Source: Desulfuromonas sp. AOP6
Lineage (GTDB): Bacteria > Desulfobacterota > Desulfuromonadia > Desulfuromonadales > SZUA-540
Length of the DNA stretch: 64,000 bases
Assembly: GCF_009731355.2 (NCBI RefSeq)
Contig: NZ_AP022810.1
Location: 1,330,001 to 1,394,000 of the forward strand
Direction: 5' to 3'
The position numbers and the translations under genes were made by a program. Under the pieces are notes generated by a model. That model saw only the letters and a program-made list of their open reading frames with translations, had not been told where the DNA came from and did not search any database. This document shows positions 26,673 to 33,112 of this stretch, in pieces. Position 1 is the stretch's first letter, and every line of letters begins with the position of its first letter.

Positions 26673-28988
26673 ATGCGAACCCTGCCCGATGACATGCCCC
26701 ACGGATTTGGCCTAGCCAGAGAGGATTTCTCCTGCGTGGACGATAAGCTTCTGTGTGACAGAAAACTGTCGATTCTCAAAGAAATTTCCAGCGCCATCCT
26801 GGTTACGGACAACATCAATACCATCGGCCATCTCATCCTGGACCTGGTCATGGACCATCTGCAGGCCGAGAAGAGCTCGCTGATGATGGCCAACAGTCAT
26901 CAGGAGCTCTACATCCTCTGTTCCCGAGGGATCGACGAAACCCTCGCCCACGAATATCGGGTCAAATTCGGCGAAGGAATAGCCGGGTTCGTCGCCCAAC
27001 AGGGAGAGCCGGTTCTGGTTGCCGACATTGGGGCAGATGAAAGGTTTTCCGGGATTCCGCGAGACCGTTATCGAACCCGGTCCTTTATCTCCTGTCCCAT
27101 TATGGGCAAGGGTGGCATACTCGGGGTTCTCAACGTCAACGATAAAAGGGATGGCACCCCCTTTGACGAGACCGAATTTGCGCTGGTCAGGATACTGGCC
27201 GGCCATGCCTCAATCGCCCTGAAAAACGCTTTTCTTGTCAATCAGTACAAAAGCAAGGCCGTTGAGCTCGAAGATGTCAACCGCAAGCTTATCAACGCCG
27301 ATGTCTCCCGTACCGAATTTCTCACCCGCATGTCCCACGAACTGCGCACCCCGCTGAACTCGATCACAGGAGCGGTCTATCTACTGAAAAGCGCTCCGCA
27401 CCTCGAAGCTGCCCAAAGAAGCGAATTCTATGAGATCATTCACAGCGAAACATCCAAGCTGATCTCTTTTGTCGAAAAACAACTTGATTTTCTCCGCCTG
27501 CAGGATGAAAGTCGGGTGCTTAAAAAATCGGTCATCAGCCTGCAGGATATTATTCGGGAAACTTTCAACTCCCGCACGCTGCAGGCAGTCTTCGGCAGAC
27601 GCAGCCTGAAATTCGATCTGGTACTGGATCAGAATATCCCCGAGATTGTCGGCGACAAAATTCTCGTCAGCCAGATGTTCATCAATCTGTTTGAAGGGAT
27701 CGTTTCCCATCTCCATATGGGCAGCACAATTCGCATCGCGGTCCATGAAAACGATGTCGTGCAACTCGTCATCCAGACCACCAATCCTCTTCCCGATTAC
27801 ATTGTCCGCAACTTTTTTCACGCCAAGAATTTTTATTTCGCCGAGAAAGCCGAAGAGTACACCAAGCTGTATCTTGCCTTGAAAGCAGCGGAGATTCATG
27901 GCTGGAGTATGAAGGGGAATAATGTCGACGGTTTCTTCGAGATGATTCTTGAGATCCCACGAGGATCGTCCCAGAAGGCGTCAGCGACCATTGCCAACAG
28001 CCTCGACCTCGTCCTTGAGTTTGCCGCCGAACTGCTGGGCGTCAATACCGGTTCCTTAATGCTCAACGACGCCTTGACTGGTGATCTGATTATCTCCAGC
28101 GCCCTCGGGCTGGATGATGAGATCATCAAAAAGACACGGATCAAACTGGGCGAGCAGATTGCGGGTTGGGTGGCCAGTGAAGGGGAGCCTTTACTGATCG
28201 GAGACATCGAGTCGGACCCGCGCTTCAAAAGGAAGAATATCGATAATCAGTACAGCTCCAAATCCCTTCTCTCCGTCCCCCTGAAGATGGATGATCAGAT
28301 TCTGGGTGTTCTTAATTTAAGTAACAAAAAATCAGGCCACAGTTTTGAACTGTCCGATCTGAAAGTCGCTTCCCTCATGGCTGCCCGCATATCCCGCCTG
28401 ATAGCCCGGCTTCATGCCGAAAACGCCACGGAAGAAGACCAGTTGCGTATCCTTGGTTCTTTGGACACCCTGCTTCAGGCTGAACGCCATTACGACAAAA
28501 AAGGCAGTCGACTGCCTCGACTGGTCCAGAGGCTGATGGAGAAGCTTGTGGCCAGCGAGGAGGAATGCGCCCTGGCTCTTTACGTCGCCCGGATCTTTGA
28601 CCTGGGGCTGGCCCTGATCGACAAGGACGTCCTCGACAAGACAGTTCCCCTCTCTCCCCTGGAAAAAACCACAGTCAAGGGACATCCCTATACGGCTGTC
28701 AACCTGATCGAAGAGCTCGAGCCGGATCCGGCAATCCGTCAGATTATCCTTCATCATCACGAATATTTTGACGGTTCCGGCTATCCGGACCAGTTGGAAG
28801 GGCGGAATATCCCCTTGTTGTCGCGAGTGCTCGCCGTTGCCGATTCGTTCTGCGCATTGACGGAAAATCGGGCTTATCGCAAGGCTGTGTCGGAGGCCGA
28901 AGCTTTGGATGAGATCAGAAGGCAATCCGGTACCCGTTATGATCCAAGGATAGTCGAAGCTCTCGAAGCCCTGGTCGGCTCATCCTGA
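26673..28988 (+). CDS. Multidomain signalling protein: GAF, histidine-kinase-like, GAF, degenerate HD-GYP
   Basis: A 771-residue cytoplasmic protein with no membrane segment. Order: GAF 1 (about 30-190), a dimerisation/phosphoacceptor segment MSHELRTPLNSI (H222), a region where an ATPase domain should be (about 290-430) but in which I cannot see the usual N and G boxes, GAF 2 (about 440-590), and an HD-GYP-like end (about 600-765). The latter keeps HHEYFDGSGYP and the AVADSFCALTENRAYR helix, but the leading HDIGK is replaced by FDLGL, so cyclic-di-GMP hydrolysis is doubtful. It may work as a sensory scaffold. It is preceded by a sigma-54 promoter and faces the PEP-CTERM gene across a shared terminator. 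Confidence 0.8.
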   Translation: MRTLPDDMPHGFGLAREDFSCVDDKLLCDRKLSILKEISSAILVTDNINTIGHLILDLVMDHLQAEKSSLMMANSHQELYILCSRGIDETLAHEYRVKFGEGIAGFVAQQGEPVLVADIGADERFSGIPRDRYRTRSFISCPIMGKGGILGVLNVNDKRDGTPFDETEFALVRILAGHASIALKNAFLVNQYKSKAVELEDVNRKLINADVSRTEFLTRMSHELRTPLNSITGAVYLLKSAPHLEAAQRSEFYEIIHSETSKLISFVEKQLDFLRLQDESRVLKKSVISLQDIIRETFNSRTLQAVFGRRSLKFDLVLDQNIPEIVGDKILVSQMFINLFEGIVSHLHMGSTIRIAVHENDVVQLVIQTTNPLPDYIVRNFFHAKNFYFAEKAEEYTKLYLALKAAEIHGWSMKGNNVDGFFEMILEIPRGSSQKASATIANSLDLVLEFAAELLGVNTGSLMLNDALTGDLIISSALGLDDEIIKKTRIKLGEQIAGWVASEGEPLLIGDIESDPRFKRKNIDNQYSSKSLLSVPLKMDDQILGVLNLSNKKSGHSFELSDLKVASLMAARISRLIARLHAENATEEDQLRILGSLDTLLQAERHYDKKGSRLPRLVQRLMEKLVASEEECALALYVARIFDLGLALIDKDVLDKTVPLSPLEKTTVKGHPYTAVNLIEELEPDPAIRQIILHHHEYFDGSGYPDQLEGRNIPLLSRVLAVADSFCALTENRAYRKAVSEAEALDEIRRQSGTRYDPRIVEALEALVGSS

Positions 28989-28999
28989 GTTATGTTTTC

Positions 29000-29043
29000 A
29001 GCAGAAAAAAGGCAGTGCCAGGATGCACTGCCTTTTTTCTGCT
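29000..29043. terminator. Bidirectional terminator between convergent genes
   Basis: A perfect 19-bp inverted repeat (29000-29018 with 29025-29043), 6-nt loop, with A6 and T6 tracts within the arms. It ends the GAF/HD-type gene (stop 28988) and the minus-strand PEP-CTERM gene (stop 29060). Confidence 0.9.
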
Positions 29044-29059
29044 GTCTGACCCTTTCCGG

Positions 29060-29740
29060 TTAGCGTCTTACCCGGCGATAGAGGCCCAGCCCCACCAGGC
29101 CTGCACCCAGAAGAAGCAGAGTGCCCGGCTCGGGGACGGGAGCCGGCGCGACATCCGTCATGCCGACGATCATATCGTTGTAGTCGGCATCGCCATTGTT
29201 CCACATATCTTCCATGGCCGCGTAGAGGGTGGCTCCAAATAGGTCTCCCGCCCCAGGGGCGGTGTCAAAAATGAGAAAGTGGTCGCGGCCGTCTTCATTG
29301 AGCAGTGACTGGGAATAGTAAGTGATGTTGTTGGCAGTGAGGAAAAGACCAAAGGTTCCGTCGATAGAAGCCGTTTCATTGGAAGTCGTGTTTGTAACCG
29401 TTCCCGCCCCCAGGTCGAAAGCCAGCGTGGTAGCCGTTGTGGGGCTGTCAGAACCGGTAAAAACAATCAGTTTGTCCAGAACACTGATTATTCCTTCGGT
29501 GTTCACCTGATACTCATAGATGCCAAATATATTGCTTGAAGCCCAGCCGGCATCTTCTATGCGCAAAAAGGCCGTTGAGCTATCCGCTGTGCCGTCCGTA
29601 TCGGTCAGGACAACGGTTTCCGCTCCCGTATCGTAGTAGTCGATCCCGTTGGCGGTCAGGACCTGATTGCTGAAACTCAGAGCCAGGGCGCCAGCGGGGA
29701 AAAGAAGGACGAGCAACAGAGTGAGCAGTTGTTTTTTCAT
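29060..29740 (-). CDS. PEP-CTERM sorting-domain surface protein (DUF4114-like)
   Basis: A 226-residue exported protein. Residues 1-20 are a signal peptide (MKKQLLTLLLVLLFPAGALA). The C-terminus is a full exosortase sorting signal: VPEPGT (from about 202), a hydrophobic segment and the basic tail YRRVRR. Exosortases are held to cleave or process such tails during export. The body is rich in Asp, Thr and Gly and includes DADYNDMIVG, which resembles DUF4114 domains. It is the only PEP-CTERM protein I see in the window. It has an AGGAGG ribosome site and its own sigma-54 promoter with an upstream dyad. The likely processing enzyme is encoded at 55173. Confidence 0.92.
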   Translation of the reverse strand: MKKQLLTLLLVLLFPAGALALSFSNQVLTANGIDYYDTGAETVVLTDTDGTADSSTAFLRIEDAGWASSNIFGIYEYQVNTEGIISVLDKLIVFTGSDSPTTATTLAFDLGAGTVTNTTSNETASIDGTFGLFLTANNITYYSQSLLNEDGRDHFLIFDTAPGAGDLFGATLYAAMEDMWNNGDADYNDMIVGMTDVAPAPVPEPGTLLLLGAGLVGLGLYRRVRR

Positions 29741-29802
29741 TTATTCCTCCTGAGGGCTTGGGGGCTACTCTACGCCAAATATTTTTAGATGTTTTAGACC
29801 AA

Positions 29803-29818
29803 AGCAAATTGCTTGCCA
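29803..29818 (-). promoter_or_regulatory. Sigma-54 promoter of the PEP-CTERM gene
   Basis: Read on the minus strand: TGGCAAG, four bases, TTGCT (29818 down to 29803). It differs from the consensus TGGCACG-N4-TTGCW at one position. The expected transcript start is near 29791, about 50 bases before the ATG at 29740. Confidence 0.85.
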
Positions 29819-29867
29819 ATGGGTAAGTGTCCGAAACTATAAGGATAAAAGGCTGGATTTTACTGGG

Positions 29868-29884
29868 TGTAAAGATTCTCGACA
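29868..29884 (-). promoter_or_regulatory. Putative enhancer (activator) site, copy 2
   Basis: On the minus strand the 17 bases read TGTCGAGAATCTTTACA, one mismatch from the site at 26537-26553, in the same orientation relative to transcription. The gap to the first base of the -24 box is 49 bp in both cases. Confidence 0.65.
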
Positions 29885-29913
29885 GGTCCTGGGTGCCGGT
29901 GGCCGGATCAGGC

Positions 29914-29941
29914 TTGAAGCTTTTAATATTAATGATAGAAT
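29914..29941 (+). promoter_or_regulatory. Probable sigma-70 promoter of the kinase/activator pair
   Basis: TTGAAG (29914-29919), 16 bp, TAGAAT (29936-29941), 69 bp before the kinase start codon. It points away from the sigma-54 promoter of the PEP-CTERM gene, so the regulators appear to have their own, non-sigma-54 transcription. Confidence 0.55.
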
Positions 29942-30009
29942 TTTTTTCGAGGTTTCCTCGGCAACATTTTTGGGGGAAAAATGGCGACACTCCCCTGGCG
30001 AGATAGACT

Positions 30010-31029
30010 ATGGCTCTCTACCAATATGTGGTTGGCCCCGATCTCCGCATCCTTTCCAGCCGGATCCTGCAGGGCACAGAATCTGCGGATCGGGTACGTC
30101 CAGGTGCTGGCCTATTTTATTATCATCACATTCCTCGACTCCTTGTGGATGGCGATGATGCGGTATCCCGGGTTCTTGCTACCGGTGAAAGTCTTACCCT
30201 CCAGGCCTTTCCTTTCAGTTGCCCCCATACAACGCTGCCGATGGATGCTCAACTCGACCCTCTCCTGGATGCCGAAGGAGGGGTCGCCGGCGTGACCATA
30301 TCCCTTCACCTGCACCATGAATGTCCGTATTTTCATCAGAGCGTTGAATGTCAGCATCTGATCGATCTGGGTAAAACAGCCTCGACCCTATCTCATGGCG
30401 TGCGCAACCCTCTCAACGCCATCAAGGGAGCGGTAGTCTATCTCAAAGACAAATACGGAAATGAAAAGAACCTGGTCGAATTTACCGAAATCATGGAAGA
30501 AGAGATTCTGCGCCTTGAGAAGTTTATCAGCGGTTTTCTCAGCACCACCTTCGATGACCTGGAGAAACGCCAGGTTGAGCTCAATCGGATCCTGAAAAAG
30601 ATCGAAACCTACACCTCGCTACAAATCATGTCTCTCCCCGTGTCGCTTTCCTTCCGCTACGGAAACGTCGGATCCCTGCGGCTGAATCCTTTTCAGGTCG
30701 AGCACGCGATTCTCAATGTCATCAATAACGCGATCTCTATTCTTAAAAATGGTGGCCATGTCTCCGTGGAGACTCGACTTGAAAGCAAAAATGGGGAAAA
30801 TTTTGCCGTGGTAGAGGTTGTTGATGATGGCCCCGGCATGCCCGATGACATTATCAGCTCCCTTTCTCAGCCCCAGATATGCACTGCCAGTAAGTCAGGC
30901 AAGGGCTTTGGCCTGTTTCTGACACGCGAAGCGATGGAGTGTCACGGCGGCTTTCTTCATATCGAGCGACTTACTCCAAGAGGCACCTCCGTTAAAATGG
31001 GTTTTCCCAGTGAAACCGGAGACTGCTAA
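30010..31029 (+). CDS. NtrB-like sensor histidine kinase
   Basis: A soluble 339-residue histidine kinase with no membrane segment. The N-terminal ~110 residues resemble a PAS-like sensory domain only loosely. The phosphoacceptor box is STLSHGVRNPLNAI (H129), as in NtrB-type kinases; the ATP-binding boxes are NVINNAI, VDDGPGM and SGKGFGLFLTREAM. It probably phosphorylates the activator encoded immediately downstream (one-base gap). Its position corresponds to PrsK in PEP-CTERM loci, but it lacks the long membrane region and GAF domain of PrsK, so it is a different type of kinase in that slot. The ribosome site before ATG 30010 is weak. Confidence 0.88.
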   Translation: MALYQYVVGPDLRILSSRILQGTESADRVRPGAGLFYYHHIPRLLVDGDDAVSRVLATGESLTLQAFPFSCPHTTLPMDAQLDPLLDAEGGVAGVTISLHLHHECPYFHQSVECQHLIDLGKTASTLSHGVRNPLNAIKGAVVYLKDKYGNEKNLVEFTEIMEEEILRLEKFISGFLSTTFDDLEKRQVELNRILKKIETYTSLQIMSLPVSLSFRYGNVGSLRLNPFQVEHAILNVINNAISILKNGGHVSVETRLESKNGENFAVVEVVDDGPGMPDDIISSLSQPQICTASKSGKGFGLFLTREAMECHGGFLHIERLTPRGTSVKMGFPSETGDC

Positions 31030-31030
31030 G

Positions 31031-32386
31031 ATGACCAATGAGGTTAGTGGACATATTTTGGTGGTCGACGACGAGGCTAATGCCCGCAGGGTCCTTTCCG
31101 CCATTCTTGGTGAGGCCGGATATGGGGTGGTGGAGGCGGAAAGCGCCCGCGACGCGCGCAAGGTTTTGGGCTCCCAGGACGTGGATGTGGTCATCAGCGA
31201 TGTCAGAATGCCCGAGGAAGATGGCATAGAACTCCAAGACCATATTGCCGAACACTACCCGGATATTCCTGTCATCTTTCTCACGGCCTACGGCGACGTC
31301 GAGTCCGCTGTCAGTGCCATGACCAAAGGGGCCTTCTATTATTTCGTAAAACCCCCCAATTATGCTGATCTCAAGGGTATCCTGTCCCGTGCCGTGGATC
31401 AGCGCCAACTCAAGCGCGAACTCCAGCTGCTGCGCGAAAAACTTGGTGAAGAAAACCGGAAATACCGGATTATCGGGCGGCACCCCGAAATCCGGCGGAT
31501 TTTCGAAACCATCGAATCGATCAAGGATTCGGAAAGCAGTGTTCTGATCACCGGCGAAACCGGGACAGGCAAGGAACTGGTGGCCCGAGCCCTTCATTTT
31601 GAAGGGATTAGGGGGGCAAAACCTTTTGTCGCCGTTAACTGTGCGGCCATTCCCAAGGATCTGATCGAATCCGAACTTTTCGGTCATGAAAAAGGCGCCT
31701 TTACCGGGGCGGCCACTCGACGCATCGGTCGCGTTGAACAGGCTTCCGGGGGAACTCTGTTCCTTGATGAAATCGGCGAACTCGATCTGTCCATACAGGC
31801 CAAACTTCTGCGCGTCCTGCAGGAAAAGGAAGTGGACATGCTCGGCAGCAATAAGAGAGTTTCCGTCGATTTCCGCTTGATCTCCTCCACCAACCGCAAC
31901 CTCGAAGCGGAAGTCAAAAAAGGACAGTTTCGTGAAGATCTTTTCTACCGCATCAATGTTGTTCAACTGAGAGTCCCTTCCCTTCGTCAGCGAAGGTCGG
32001 ACATCCCTCTTCTGGCTGCCGAATTCGTCAAAGAGTTCTGTCGACGGGAGAACAAGTTGCTCACTCTTTCCGCCCGTGTTCTCGAAGTGTTCCAGGATTA
32101 CAGCTGGCCAGGAAATATCCGCCAACTTCGTAATGTCCTGGAGCGTGCTGTCGTGCTGGCACGGGGGCGGGAAATTTCTGTGCGTGAATTGCCGGATGAT
32201 CTTTTTGCCCTTCACCCTTCTGCCGAAAAAGGCGAACCCGGCAAAACGATCAAAGAGATGGAGGCCCAGGCTATTGTCGAGGCTCTCGACGCCTGTGGTG
32301 GCAACAAATCAAAGGCCTCTAAAATGTTGGGCCTTTCCCGTAAAGCCCTGTATAAACGCCTTCACGATTACCGGATTCTCGGCTGA
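31031..32386 (+). CDS. NtrC-family sigma-54-dependent response regulator
   Basis: A 451-residue transcriptional activator: receiver (1-120, phosphoacceptor D57 in VVISDVRMPEEDG, K in FVKPP), AAA+ domain (about 140-370) with Walker A GETGTGKE, the sigma-54-contacting GAFTGA at 222-227, GGTLFLDEIGEL, and a C-terminal Fis-type helix-turn-helix (GNKSKASKMLGLSRKALYKRL). It should bind enhancer sites and open sigma-54 promoters. Three such promoters lie within 5 kb, making it the obvious candidate regulator of the PEP-CTERM gene and the exopolysaccharide operon, as PrsR is elsewhere. ATG 31031 is chosen; a GTG at 31010 lies inside the kinase gene. Confidence 0.93.
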   Translation: MTNEVSGHILVVDDEANARRVLSAILGEAGYGVVEAESARDARKVLGSQDVDVVISDVRMPEEDGIELQDHIAEHYPDIPVIFLTAYGDVESAVSAMTKGAFYYFVKPPNYADLKGILSRAVDQRQLKRELQLLREKLGEENRKYRIIGRHPEIRRIFETIESIKDSESSVLITGETGTGKELVARALHFEGIRGAKPFVAVNCAAIPKDLIESELFGHEKGAFTGAATRRIGRVEQASGGTLFLDEIGELDLSIQAKLLRVLQEKEVDMLGSNKRVSVDFRLISSTNRNLEAEVKKGQFREDLFYRINVVQLRVPSLRQRRSDIPLLAAEFVKEFCRRENKLLTLSARVLEVFQDYSWPGNIRQLRNVLERAVVLARGREISVRELPDDLFALHPSAEKGEPGKTIKEMEAQAIVEALDACGGNKSKASKMLGLSRKALYKRLHDYRILG

Positions 32387-32476
32387 ATCCCGGTTCCTGT
32401 AGAGTGATCCTTCCAAAATTCTTCATCAGTTCATCTTATCTTCCCTCCGGCTTTTGAGCCCATTCCACCGCCTGGC

Positions 32477-32493
32477 TGTATCCTTTCGAAACA
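32477..32493. promoter_or_regulatory. Putative activator site, distal
   Basis: TGTATCCTTTCGAAACA: outer TGT...ACA with the same 11-bp interior length as the sites at 26537 and 29868, and inner TC/GA symmetry. It agrees with the proximal dyad at 13 of 17 positions. Confidence 0.45.
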
Positions 32494-32527
32494 CATGAGT
32501 AACGTAAAAACAGCAAGTTAGGCGAGT

Positions 32528-32544
32528 TGTTTCGATTCGACACA
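32528..32544. promoter_or_regulatory. Putative activator site, proximal
   Basis: TGTTTCGATTCGACACA: seven of eight base pairs of a perfect dyad around the central T. It shares TGT-N5-ATTC-N3-ACA with the sites at 26537 (reverse strand) and 29868. It lies 93 bp upstream of the -24 box at 32638. Confidence 0.5.
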
Positions 32545-32637
32545 GGGAGCGGAGACTCTTTGTCCCCTCAGGGCGCACTCGGCGCCTCTATGTCTACTTG
32601 TCGATAAAAACATACGTTAAAACAAAGGCTTATGTGG

Positions 32638-32653
32638 CGGCATGGTGTTTGCT
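32638..32653 (+). promoter_or_regulatory. Sigma-54 promoter of the exopolysaccharide/exosortase operon
   Basis: CGGCATG, four bases, TTGCT, with GG and GC ten bases apart. Two differences from the -24 consensus. No other promoter or terminator is evident for the following 31 kb of co-directional genes. Confidence 0.7.
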
Positions 32654-32728
32654 GTAAATCTAAGCGGGCGGCTCTGCCACCTGTTTTCGGATGATGGATA
32701 CACCTCGGACAGGGATGGAACCTTGCTG

Positions 32729-33103
32729 ATGGGGGCTTCTGTGGACGGAAAAAAAATCATGATTGTTGATGAAGAGGGCTTTGGGCGGGTTTGTTGCGCT
32801 CTGCTCGAAATGTATGGCTATTCAACAGATTATCTTCCCCAGTGCCAGGACTTCAAGCATCGCTGCAATCCGGATCAACACGGCCTGGTCATCCTGAGTT
32901 ACCCCTACGGGTCCGAAATCCTGTCGGAGCTGCCGAACTACCAGCGGCTCAAGACCATCATTCTCTCCGACTATATCAGTTCAGATCTGCTGGCTCGCAT
33001 CAAGGGCCTCCAACAGGTTATCTGCCTCACCAAGCCCCTCGATTTCGGTAATTTCAGGGATACCATATCTCGTATGTTGCCCTGTCAGGGCTCTGGCAGC
33101 TAG
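32729..33103 (+). CDS. Receiver-like protein lacking the phosphoacceptor
   Basis: A 124-residue stand-alone receiver fold. The acidic start is present (KKIMIVDEEGFGR) and the conserved lysine is in CLTKPLDF, but where the phosphorylated aspartate should be (LVILD) the sequence is GLVILSYPYG, with serine. It is therefore probably not phosphorylated and may act by protein contact. I choose ATG 32729: the upstream in-frame ATG at 32642 falls inside the sigma-54 promoter and would not be in the transcript. It is the first gene of the operon, nine bases before prsT. Confidence 0.7.
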   Translation: MGASVDGKKIMIVDEEGFGRVCCALLEMYGYSTDYLPQCQDFKHRCNPDQHGLVILSYPYGSEILSELPNYQRLKTIILSDYISSDLLARIKGLQQVICLTKPLDFGNFRDTISRMLPCQGSGS

Positions 33104-33112
33104 GAGGGTGAT

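Larger units (their letters stand above)
32387..32728 (+). promoter_or_regulatory. Regulatory intergenic region ahead of the exopolysaccharide operon
   Basis: No gene is convincing here. It contains a sigma-54 promoter (32638-32653) and two 17-bp dyads (32477-32493 and 32528-32544). Their centres are 51 bp apart, about five helical turns. The remaining sequence shows only short GC-rich inverted repeats around 32560-32590. The transcript start is expected near 32665, leaving a leader of about 65 bases before ATG 32729. Confidence 0.7.

Noticed and set aside
32642-32728. Upstream in-frame ATG extending the receiver-like protein by 29 residues
   Set aside because: The ATG overlaps the sigma-54 promoter and would precede the expected transcript start; the extra residues are not part of the receiver fold.
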